A stretch of DNA of 64,000 bases from Ktedonospora formicarum (GTDB lineage Bacteria > Chloroflexota > Ktedonobacteria > Ktedonobacterales > Ktedonobacteraceae), in contig NZ_BNJF01000005.1 of NCBI RefSeq assembly GCF_016587355.1, positions 310,001 to 374,000 of the forward strand, given 5' to 3'. Numbering within the stretch: position 1 is the stretch's first letter; each line of letters begins with the position of its first letter. A model generated the notes under the pieces. The model had not been told where the DNA came from, searched no databases, and saw only the letters and a program-made list of their open reading frames with translations. Shown piece after piece: positions 51,517 to 59,075 of the stretch. The translations under genes were made by a program, and so were the position numbers.

Positions 51517-52881
51517 ATGACCCAGGTTGAGCAACTGGCTGAATTTGTCGTGCGTGCGAGATACGAGGATCTCTCGGAAGAGGCACGCCAACAACTCAAG
51601 ATTCGCATTCTCGATGCGCTTGGCTGCGCCATTGGCGCGCTTGACGGCCCGCCTATCAAGGCTCTTCGCACCCAGATCGATGACTTTGGGGGTCGTCCCC
51701 TGGTCACGCTCATTGGCGGTGGGCGAACCGCTCCGGACCGCGCGGCATTCTATAACTCGGCTCTTGTTCGCTATCTGGACTACAACGATAGCTACATTGC
51801 TAAGAATGAGACCTGTCATCCTAGCGATAACCTGGGAGCCGTCCTGGCTGCCAGCGAGTACGCGCATCGGGACGGCAAAGAGTTACTGACCGCTCTGGCG
51901 CTGGCATACCAGGTACAATGCCGCCTCTCGGATGTGGCCCCGGTCCGAGCACATGGCTTTGACCACACTACACAGGGAGCATACGCGGTAGCGGCTGGCG
52001 TGGGCAGAGCGCTTGGGCTCGATGAGAAAGAGGTCGCGAACGCCATTGCCATCAGTGGAACCGCTTACAATGCCCTGCGTGTCACCCGCACTGGAAGCCT
52101 CTCTAACTGGAAGGGGCTGGCCTATCCCAACACAGCCCTGGGCGCGACCCACGCTGCCTTCCTCGCTATGTATGGCATAACTGGTCCAATGGAGGTATTT
52201 GAGGGCAACAAGGGTCTGATGGATGCCATCACCGGCCACTTTGAGCTTGACTGGTTGCAGGAGAACCTTGAGGCCGTCAGGCGGACCAGCGTCAAGCGCT
52301 ATAACGCGGAGTTCCATTCACAGTCCGCGCTTGAAGGTATCCTGGAACTATGCACGACACACCAGATACAGCCAGAAGACATTGAACGCGTGGGAATCGA
52401 CATCTTTGATGTGGCCTACCATATCATCGGGGGAGGGGAAGAGGGCGATAAGCAAGCGGTACGCACCAAGGAAGAGGCCGATCACAGCTTGCCCTACATG
52501 GTAGCGGTAGCCCTGCTGGATGGCGAGGTCTCCCCGGCGCAGTACGCGCCTGAGCGCATCACGCGCGAGGACGTACAAAGCCTGTTACGCAAGGTAGTGA
52601 TCCAGCCAGATGACACCCTGAGCGAGCGCTTCCCCGTTGAGATGCCCTGCCGAATAACGATCACGCTCAAAGATGGTCGGACGCTGCGTACGGAGAAGCG
52701 GGACTTCGAGGGCTTCCACGCTCGACCGATGTCCTGGGAGCAGGCCGTTGCTAAATTTGAGCGCCTCGCCGCTCCCTACGCCTCCGCCACCTGCCGCCAG
52801 GGCATCATTGATGCTATCGCCCACCTTGAAACAAAGCAGGTTGAGGATTTAACAAAGCTGCTAAGCGAACTTGGTGGCTAG
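51517..52881 (+). CDS. MmgE/PrpD family protein
   Basis: 454 residues. The family signature regions are visible: LKIRILDALGCAIGALDGPP near 28-47, RYLDYNDSYIAKNETCHPSDNLG (active-site loop), and AISGTAYNALRVTRTGSLSNWKGL. Known members dehydrate 2-methylcitrate or act on itaconate-like acids, so a role in a carboxylic acid pathway is likely. GAGAGAG lies before the ATG. It forms an operon with the ComA-like gene 80 bases downstream and is divergent from the LysR gene. Confidence 0.92.
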   Translation: MTQVEQLAEFVVRARYEDLSEEARQQLKIRILDALGCAIGALDGPPIKALRTQIDDFGGRPLVTLIGGGRTAPDRAAFYNSALVRYLDYNDSYIAKNETCHPSDNLGAVLAASEYAHRDGKELLTALALAYQVQCRLSDVAPVRAHGFDHTTQGAYAVAAGVGRALGLDEKEVANAIAISGTAYNALRVTRTGSLSNWKGLAYPNTALGATHAAFLAMYGITGPMEVFEGNKGLMDAITGHFELDWLQENLEAVRRTSVKRYNAEFHSQSALEGILELCTTHQIQPEDIERVGIDIFDVAYHIIGGGEEGDKQAVRTKEEADHSLPYMVAVALLDGEVSPAQYAPERITREDVQSLLRKVVIQPDDTLSERFPVEMPCRITITLKDGRTLRTEKRDFEGFHARPMSWEQAVAKFERLAAPYASATCRQGIIDAIAHLETKQVEDLTKLLSELGG

Positions 52882-52961
52882 GGCATGCCGCAAGCTGAAG
52901 CCTACATATAACCTCCCACCAATGGGAACCCAAGCATATATTAAGAAGGAGAAACCAGATC

Positions 52962-53783
52962 ATGAGCGAGCGAGCATTTCCATTTATACGTATGAACGAG
53001 CGTGAGGGCAAGCCTCGTACCCGTGGCATTACCGAAATCCGAGGACCATACTATACGCCGATGGGCAAACGCTACCTGGAGGATGTCTTAGAGACGATGG
53101 GCGAATATGTTGATTCGCTCAAGTTCGCGGGTGGCTCCTTTACACTCATGCCAGAGAAGCAACTCCGAGAGATCATTGATCTGGCCCATAGCTACAATGT
53201 ACAGGTCTCGACGGGAGGCTTCATCGAGCACGCGCTGACTCAGGGACTCGATGTTGTCAACCGCTACATTGAGGAGTGCCACAATGTCGGCTTCGACATC
53301 CTTGAAATCTCAAGTGGCTTCATCACCATCCCGGTCGATGACTGGCTGCGACTGATTGAGAAGGTCCAGAAAGCCGGGCTAAAGGCCAAGCCAGAGGTTG
53401 GTATCCAGTTTGGCGCGGGAGGCGCGAGTGCGGCGGAGGAGCTTGAGTCCGAGGGGACGCGCGATGTAGATTGGGCCATCGGGCAAGCGAAGCGCTTCCT
53501 TGATGCCGGAGCCTACATGATTATGATTGAGTCCGAGGGTATTACGGAGAACGTCAAGACCTGGCGCACCGACGCGGCAGCCAAGATCATTGGCGCGCTC
53601 GGCCTGGAGAAGGTCATGTTCGAGGCTGCGGACCCAGAAGTCTTTGCCTGGTATATCAAAAATTACGGGCCCGAAGTAAATGTCTTCGTGGACCATAGCC
53701 AGATCGTTCAGCTTGAGTGCTTACGCGCGGGCATCTGGGGAACCAAGAGCCTGTGGGGCCGAGTCCTGACCTATAAAGGATAA
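52962..53783 (+). CDS. ComA-like phosphosulfolactate synthase family protein
   Basis: 273 residues, a TIM-barrel of the ComA type. GITEIRGPYYTPMGKRYLED, SLKFAGGSFTLMP, LEISSGFITIPVDDW and GLKAKPEVGIQFGAGG (with the Lys/Glu used to bind phosphoenolpyruvate and sulfite) are present. The known reaction adds sulfite to phosphoenolpyruvate in coenzyme M biosynthesis. With PrpD beside it, a different role in carboxylate or sulfonate metabolism is likely. AAGGAG lies 10 bases before the ATG. A terminator follows. Confidence 0.88.
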   Translation: MSERAFPFIRMNEREGKPRTRGITEIRGPYYTPMGKRYLEDVLETMGEYVDSLKFAGGSFTLMPEKQLREIIDLAHSYNVQVSTGGFIEHALTQGLDVVNRYIEECHNVGFDILEISSGFITIPVDDWLRLIEKVQKAGLKAKPEVGIQFGAGGASAAEELESEGTRDVDWAIGQAKRFLDAGAYMIMIESEGITENVKTWRTDAAAKIIGALGLEKVMFEAADPEVFAWYIKNYGPEVNVFVDHSQIVQLECLRAGIWGTKSLWGRVLTYKG

Positions 53784-53797
53784 GAATTGAAGTAAAA

Positions 53798-53825
53798 GCG
53801 CCTGGGGAGTGTGCTTCCCAGGCGC
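53798..53825 (+). terminator. Terminator of the PrpD-ComA operon
   Basis: GCGCCTGGGGAG (53798-53809) pairs with CTTCCCAGGCGC (53814-53825), and TTCCTTTT follows. It is 15 bases past the stop. Confidence 0.75.
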
Positions 53826-53910
53826 TTCCTTTTCATTCCTACTTCATACATGTCGAGAAGTCCTATTCAACGTGGCTACATCTGGGGAAGGGCTAGTTTA
53901 TCGAGGGGAA

Positions 53911-54051
53911 GCCGCTGCTGAAGCGACGCGGCTACATATATGGGCATTTCTGAGGAGTGATGGTTCTTTGAATTCAGAATTGCCTTCAATAGGCGCTCTC
54001 ACTTAATACAGGAGGGGATCTCATATGTAGCCGCGTCGCTTTAGCAGCGGC
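53911..54051. repeat. REP-like inverted pair
   Basis: A full unit at 53911-53940 and its inverted copy at 54022-54051 enclose 81 bases of unique DNA. The pair shows the same orientation as the pairs at 1537, 25254 and 62707: CATATG ends face inward. Confidence 0.75.
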
Positions 54052-54065
54052 CTCCAGAGGTGAAG

Positions 54066-54182
54066 GTGTGACGCGGAGGGGGTGCGGGTGCGGCCCCCGA
54101 CTCGGGGTCCGCACCGCACTCCATCCGTCCGCCCGCCCGCGCGACGCGGGCGGGGTCCTGCACGATCCCTCCGAAGGGAGGG
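54066..54182 (-). terminator. Double-hairpin 3' element (copy 4)
   Basis: On the minus strand after the stop of the 54186 gene: CCCTCCC-TTC-GGAGGG, a CGCCCGCG/CGCGGGCG-type stem, then GGAGTGCGGTGCGGACCCCG.. paired with ..CCGCACCCGCACCCCC. The last part matches the elements after the 4916 and 5621 genes. Confidence 0.6.
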
Positions 54183-54185
54183 GGT

Positions 54186-54722
54186 CTACTGGTTGTCGCT
54201 GGCGGTGAGCGCCTGGAGGGCGCCCTCCCGCCTGCCGGCAGTCCTGGCGGCCACGCCGGCACGCTCCTGGGCCCTCATCAGGGCCTCGGTGGCGGCCGTG
54301 TTGGCGACCACGGCGTCCGCGGCGGAGACCTCCACCAGCGTCTCGATGCCGAAGACGTCCAGGGCGACTCGCGCGCCGTCCGACGTGGAGAGGTCCCGCA
54401 GGGCCTCCACCGCCACGTCCGAGGACGCGAACCGGCGGAAGAAGACGTTCCGCTGCATCTCGGGGGAGAGCGCGTCCAGGGCCGCGTTCGCCACGTGCGT
54501 GGCGGAGATGTGGCCGTTGGTGAGACTCATGTTCACCAGGTCTTCCCCCATGACGTACCGCGGGATGGCGCCCAGGAAGCGCTCGATGCCCAGGTGCTTG
54601 ACGGCGAAGGCGGTGAGCTGCTTCCCGTACCGGTCGACGATCTTCTCCCGGGTCACGTAGCCCGCACCACCGATCACGATGAGCGCGGCGAGAACACCGA
54701 GAGCTCCTTCGAAGTACTGCAT
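54186..54722 (-). CDS. GC-rich membrane-anchored protein, unknown
   Basis: 178 residues. One N-terminal membrane span (LGVLAALIVIGGAGYV, about 8-23) is followed by a helical soluble region with no known motif: LTAFAVKHLGIERFLGAIPR, ALDALSPEMQRNVFFRRF, VVANTAATEALMRAQERAGV. Its GC content is far above the neighbours. The leader (CCCTACGGAAGGGG 5 bases before the ATG) and 3' double hairpin match the cassette-like genes at 3.5-6.1 kb, 48 kb away, which suggests a dispersed mobile or transferred gene family. Confidence 0.6.
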   Translation of the reverse strand: MQYFEGALGVLAALIVIGGAGYVTREKIVDRYGKQLTAFAVKHLGIERFLGAIPRYVMGEDLVNMSLTNGHISATHVANAALDALSPEMQRNVFFRRFASSDVAVEALRDLSTSDGARVALDVFGIETLVEVSAADAVVANTAATEALMRAQERAGVAARTAGRREGALQALTASDNQ

Positions 54723-54954
54723 GAGAACCCCTTCCGTAGGGTCTCGTAGGGAGGAGCATCCTAATGGCGTGCTCCTTTCGGCAGAACCGTCAAAGTCCCT
54801 TCCGCAACGTCGATACTAAATGGTAGACGCGCTGGCAAGAGAGCTAATAACGATATTCTGAGTGTAGCATCTTAGCTGTTAAAATGCAAGACGCCAGTAT
54901 TCTTTATAGATAGTAGGTTGTAAATTTGTGAGGTATTTCACAATTTGAAGAGAG

Positions 54955-54990
54955 AGTGAGTATGTGGCAGCAATCAGCCACATACTCACT
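54955..54990. terminator. Hairpin terminator
   Basis: AGTGAGTATGTGGC (54955-54968) pairs with GCCACATACTCACT (54977-54990), with TTTTTT on the plus side. It lies 12 bases beyond the end of the LCP gene. Confidence 0.7.
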
Positions 54991-55001
54991 TTTTTGCCGG
55001 G

Positions 55002-56747
55002 TTAGGGCTTGAGGTCTTCGCAGGTGACCATGAAGAGCAGGTCGAGCATGCTGTTGACCCCAAGGGGATCTCGCAGGCTTTGTGCGAGGTCCAGATTACC
55101 TATCGTGACCTGCATAGGCGCGACGATACTGGCTGTTGTGGGGATAAATGGAACACTTGCCGAATGTGTCAATTGCTGGACGCTTGGGTTGGCCGCCTCT
55201 TTGGCAGGCAGGCTGGCATATGTGGTTGTCGCCGATGGAGTGGGCGTCATACCAGTAATGATAGGGCAGGAGGCATCATTCCCAAACATATATTGTAGAT
55301 CGGGCGCGATCTTCTCACAGATGGGCATGAAGTCACCCGAACCGTCCTGAATCTCGTTGGAATAGGGCGGGCTGAGGACTAAGCGATGGATGCTCGTTGT
55401 ATCGAGGTCGCGCGCGTAGTTCGCTAGCTTGATGATTGAGGCACTATCCATACTTGTCAGCAGGTGGCCCTTGAGGTCAGACAGATATTCAGGGACCTTG
55501 GTGACTACGTCCACGCCCTGTATCTTAGCCTTGAGCGCGCTCAGAAGTTGCTGTTGTCGAACTGAGCGCCCAAAGTCGCCTCCCATATCCGAGTGGCGTG
55601 TGCGCACATACTCAAGGGCCTCCACACCGTTCATATGCTGCGGACCCGGTGCGATGTTGAGGCGCTTATAGCTCTTGACGTCCTTGTTATTCACATCGTT
55701 AGGATATGTATCGTCGACCATCGGGTGCAGGGCATCAATGTCTACTCCACCAGCGGTATCTACGACCTTGACGAAGCCATCCAGGCCGACCCAGGCGTAG
55801 TCGTTGATATGAATGTTAAAGTTCTGCTCTACCGTAGCGATTGCCAGACCGACGCCATCCAGGTGTGGATCTTTGGCATGTTGACCGTTATGACCATTGG
55901 CATAACCGGTAGAGAAGGCGGCGTCCATTTTGCCTTGCCCATAACCAGGAATGACGACGCGCATATCGCGTGGAATGGAGAGCATACCAACATAATTGGT
56001 CGCGGGATCGATGGTGACCACAATATCGGTCTGTGCCAGAGGGGCAGTGTTTTTGCCATCGGTATCGCTACCGAGCAGGAGGATATTCACGCGCCCACCG
56101 CTCAGGATGTCGCCATTGTTGCTCGTATCGCTATGTGAGCCATTCGTACCGAACTCCGTTGGCATCTGGCCGGTAATCTGCTCAATGGACGAGGCCAGAT
56201 GCGTCTCGTAGTACCAGACGCCGGGTGTCAGCACAAGTAGCAGTAGGACCAGGATGCCAACGAGTATGCGAGCCCAGATGGGGAAACGACGCTTTTTACG
56301 CGGCCCCTTCCCGCCAGAAGGAGGTTGGACAGGCGGTGGTGGTGTACGCGGAAGCTCGCCGGGCATGACAGGCGGGAAGACAGGTCGCGGAGTCTGCGGT
56401 AGCGTACTGGGCATCTGGGGCGCACCACTATTCATAGGCGGTTGTTGCCCACGCGGAGGCCCTAATGGCGGAGTCTGCGGTATTGATGGGAACGTGTTAA
56501 CGGTTGAGATATCCGGGGCGGAGCGCGCGTTCACGCCCGGAGGTATACCAGGACCTGGCTGCCCACCCGGACCTGGGGCTGGGTTCGGGTTGAGTTGCGC
56601 GGTAATCCTGGGTCGAGCGCCAGGTGCTAACGGTTGAGCATTAGGCTGAGCACTCTTATCAAGCGTCACCACATCCTGACTCTGATCCTGATCGTTCTCT
56701 GGTAGCTTTTGTGTATGCGGCCGTAAGTGCTTAAACTGGCGTTGCAT
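55002..56747 (-). CDS. LCP (LytR-CpsA-Psr) family cell-wall enzyme
   Basis: 581 residues. A Pro/Gln-rich tail of about 150 residues precedes a membrane anchor (about 158-180, in ARILVGILVLLLLVLTPGVW). The catalytic domain begins near residue 225 (RVNILLLGSDTD), with TDIVVTIDPATNYVGMLSIPRDM and the EALEYVRTRHSDMGGDFGRS active-site region that binds the polyprenyl phosphate. Such enzymes move polymers from lipid carriers to peptidoglycan or other acceptors. The C-terminal part has a divergent extension. GGAGGT lies 9-10 bases before the ATG. Confidence 0.93.
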   Translation of the reverse strand: MQRQFKHLRPHTQKLPENDQDQSQDVVTLDKSAQPNAQPLAPGARPRITAQLNPNPAPGPGGQPGPGIPPGVNARSAPDISTVNTFPSIPQTPPLGPPRGQQPPMNSGAPQMPSTLPQTPRPVFPPVMPGELPRTPPPPVQPPSGGKGPRKKRRFPIWARILVGILVLLLLVLTPGVWYYETHLASSIEQITGQMPTEFGTNGSHSDTSNNGDILSGGRVNILLLGSDTDGKNTAPLAQTDIVVTIDPATNYVGMLSIPRDMRVVIPGYGQGKMDAAFSTGYANGHNGQHAKDPHLDGVGLAIATVEQNFNIHINDYAWVGLDGFVKVVDTAGGVDIDALHPMVDDTYPNDVNNKDVKSYKRLNIAPGPQHMNGVEALEYVRTRHSDMGGDFGRSVRQQQLLSALKAKIQGVDVVTKVPEYLSDLKGHLLTSMDSASIIKLANYARDLDTTSIHRLVLSPPYSNEIQDGSGDFMPICEKIAPDLQYMFGNDASCPIITGMTPTPSATTTYASLPAKEAANPSVQQLTHSASVPFIPTTASIVAPMQVTIGNLDLAQSLRDPLGVNSMLDLLFMVTCEDLKP

Positions 56748-57091
56748 TCAACTTGCACCTCCATACATATTGTGAGCACACGAACAACCTCCTCTAGCCT
56801 CAACCCTCTCCACACGTACAAATACGCCAGTTGCTTGAGGTACTCCATCTTACCACATTCCGTTGTACTCTTGCTCGCATTCACCGGCATAAGCATTTAT
56901 GTAAATTCATTGCTTTGTCTTTAAGGCATATGCCGATATATATACATGATATCGTTGGCACCGCGAAAATCATCTCGCTTTCTTTACGGAACGTGGCAAA
57001 GCAGGACCTTTCGGTCAGTACCAGTGTCATTTCTCCAATACTTCCTGAATCGGTAGAAGCTTGCGAGCTTTAAAATGGTGGAACAAATGTC
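56748..57091. other. Intergenic region
   Basis: The region is AT-rich with short pieces of homopolymer-like DNA near 56900-56950. No repeat or reading frame is supported. It probably holds promoters for the divergent LCP and MerR genes; the MerR promoter itself begins at 57092. Confidence 0.45.
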
Positions 57092-57122
57092 TTGACTCTC
57101 AAGTTACTTGATAGTTTATACT
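57092..57122 (+). promoter_or_regulatory. MerR-type promoter with 19-bp spacer and dyad
   Basis: TTGACT (57092-57097) and TATACT (57117-57122) are separated by 19 bases. The dyad ACTCTCAAGTTACTTGATAG (57095-57114 plus one T) is an almost perfect palindrome within the spacer. This is the arrangement that MerR proteins bend into an active promoter. Confidence 0.75.
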
Positions 57123-57160
57123 TTGGGCAGCACAGAGGGATTGAGGGAAGGCAGGCAGAG

Positions 57161-58000
57161 ATGATCAAGATTGGCGAGTTCTCAAAGTTAGTGCAGGTTT
57201 CAGTACCCACCCTGCGCTACTACGATCAGGTTGGCTTGCTCAAGCCCGTTGAGGTGGACACGGTAACTGGCTACCGCTATTACGCCGCTAGCCAACTTCC
57301 AAAGATGCACCGCATTCTGGCCTTGAAAGGGCTTGGTTTCTCGCTGGAACAAATAGCTGCCGTGCTGTCCGAAGGGCTCACCCCGGAGCAGATGCGCGGT
57401 ATGCTGCGCCTGCGCCACGCGCAGATAGGGCAACAGATAGCTGAAATGCAGGCCCAACTAGGCGAGGTAGAGATGCGCTTAGGCTATATTGAACGAGAGG
57501 AGCAGATAGCCACCTATGACGTGATATTGAAGCCGGTGGAGCCGCTACTGGTGGCCTCGGTACGAGCCATTCTCCCAAACCACAGCGCGAGCGGTTCACT
57601 GTTCGGTGAGGTCTATGACGCCATTTGCCCACACGTAGCCAAAGCACTTGGCCCCAATCCGGGTCAGGGCGGACAAACAATGGTCCTCTGGTATGACACT
57701 GAATTCAAAGAGCGAGATGTAGATGGGGCCGCCGCGTTTCTCCTGCGTTGTCGCGTACCGGAACGTGGACGGATGCGTGTCCACGAACTTCCCGCCGCCA
57801 CGATGGCCTCGACCGTCCATCATGGCTCTTACAACACGATTGGCGACGCGCATACAGCGGTCTTAGTATGGATCGAGGCTAACGGATACCGGATCGTGGG
57901 TCCTGACCGCGAAGTGTACCTTTATAACAAAGCCCCAATTCACCTGGACGATCCTACCTATGTTACCGAAATTCAATACCCTGTCGAGAAGGTCAGTTGA
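57161..58000 (+). CDS. MerR family regulator with GyrI-like domain
   Basis: 279 residues from the ATG at 57161 (the frame reaches back into the promoter at 57092). MIKIGEFSKLVQVSVPTLRYYDQVGLLKP is the MerR HTH and wing, followed by a long coiled coil (about 75-120). Residues 125-279 match the GyrI-like/BmrR effector domain (PLLVASVRAILPNHS, LPAATMASTVHHGSYNTIG). It should bind a drug-like or small hydrophobic molecule. It is likely autoregulated. The next gene also has a GyrI-like fold. Confidence 0.92.
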   Translation: MIKIGEFSKLVQVSVPTLRYYDQVGLLKPVEVDTVTGYRYYAASQLPKMHRILALKGLGFSLEQIAAVLSEGLTPEQMRGMLRLRHAQIGQQIAEMQAQLGEVEMRLGYIEREEQIATYDVILKPVEPLLVASVRAILPNHSASGSLFGEVYDAICPHVAKALGPNPGQGGQTMVLWYDTEFKERDVDGAAAFLLRCRVPERGRMRVHELPAATMASTVHHGSYNTIGDAHTAVLVWIEANGYRIVGPDREVYLYNKAPIHLDDPTYVTEIQYPVEKVS

Positions 58001-58099
58001 GATTGTATGACTTCTCAGCGCTAAAGCGCTTCGCCTGGAACCGGGCGAGCCGCCGCAGGTGGCGAGGGGCCTGACAAAACAAATGCAAGGAGTAGCAAT

Positions 58100-58609
58100 A
58101 TGTTTACGGAGCCAAAGATAGACGAGCGCCCTGATACACACTATGTTGGTATTCGAACTATGGCAAGTTTACAGGAGATGGGGAATGGCCTCATCCCCAG
58201 ACTGCATACAGAGGTCTATACCTGGCTGAAGCAGCAGGGTGTGCCGCCAGCAGGAGCGCCCTTTATTCGCTATCATGTTATCAATATGGAGACCAAATTG
58301 GATATCGAGTTGGGCGTACCTGTCGCTGGCCCCATTCCAGACGATGAGCGTGTACGCGCTGGTGTGCTCCCGGCAGGCCGCTATGCCTCGCTCATCTTCA
58401 CGGGCATAGAGAATGGTATAAAGGGAAATGGGATGCTCCTCGATTGGGGCGCGGAACATGGCCTCAAGTGGGACACCTTTGAAGCTGAAGGCGGAGATGG
58501 CTTCGTCTCGCGCTACGAGAGTGAGATTACCGATCCCGCTGATGAACCAGACCCCTCCAAATGGGATACTGAGGTCGCCATCCGCATCGCAGACGAGCCC
58601 ACCCACTAA
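58100..58609 (+). CDS. GyrI-like small-molecule-binding protein
   Basis: 169 residues. The GyrI/AraC-effector fold is suggested by YVGIRTMASLQEMG, PFIRYHVINMETKLDIELGVPV and the GRYASLIFTG strand. It has no DNA-binding domain. Such proteins bind toxic molecules or inhibitors. AAGGAG lies 8 bases before the ATG. It follows the MerR gene by 100 bases and is a likely target of it. Confidence 0.88.
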   Translation: MFTEPKIDERPDTHYVGIRTMASLQEMGNGLIPRLHTEVYTWLKQQGVPPAGAPFIRYHVINMETKLDIELGVPVAGPIPDDERVRAGVLPAGRYASLIFTGIENGIKGNGMLLDWGAEHGLKWDTFEAEGGDGFVSRYESEITDPADEPDPSKWDTEVAIRIADEPTH

Positions 58610-58647
58610 GCCTGCTATATAGAAGGCATAATCTCACCACCATACAT

Positions 58648-58677
58648 AGACGCAGCGCTTTAGCGAGCGCTGCGTCT
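58648..58677. terminator. Hairpin after the GyrI-like gene
   Basis: AGACGCAGCGCT (58648-58659) pairs with AGCGCTGCGTCT (58666-58677). Confidence 0.6.
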
Positions 58678-58877
58678 GCATATAAAGCGTCGTAGTTGTT
58701 AATAGAGAGAGCACACGAGAGAGTCAACGTAGAAGCTATTCACGAAAATAGGACCAAATTGGGCGGAATTAAGTGGAAAAATTGTCACAAATTGGCTCGC
58801 TAAATTTACATACTGTATGAAGATCGCAAATGGTGATCTTAAGGAAATGATTTCACAGAATCAGAAAGGGAAAACGT

Positions 58878-58937
58878 ATGTTTAATCCATTTAATTGGGT
58901 TCCATTGAACTGGGTTCCACTGAATTGGGTCCCTTAA
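58878..58937 (+). CDS. 19-codon Trp-repeat peptide gene
   Basis: MFNPFNWVPLNWVPLNWVP. The unit NWVPL occurs three times. AAAGGG lies 6 bases before the ATG. A promoter-like region (TTGTCA, then an AT-rich stretch with TACATACT, near 58786-58815) stands upstream, and a perfect terminator (59004-59043) follows. It stands alone between complete genes, so it looks like a real minimal transcription unit. Function is unknown; a membrane-acting, signalling or modified peptide are options. Confidence 0.45.
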   Translation: MFNPFNWVPLNWVPLNWVP

Positions 58938-59003
58938 GGATCAAACAGAGATAGCATGCTACACGCCGCTTGTATAGCGGGGTAGCTAGATACGCCTCAT
59001 CTA

Positions 59004-59043
59004 AGCGGAAGTGCTCCAGCGATATTGCTGGAGCACTTCCGCT
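59004..59043 (+). terminator. Perfect 17-bp terminator
   Basis: AGCGGAAGTGCTCCAGC (59004-59020) and GCTGGAGCACTTCCGCT (59027-59043) close around GATATT, then ATTTTGT. It ends the small-peptide unit. Confidence 0.75.
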
Positions 59044-59075
59044 ATTTTGTGTACCCTGAGGTTCAAACTATAGCA

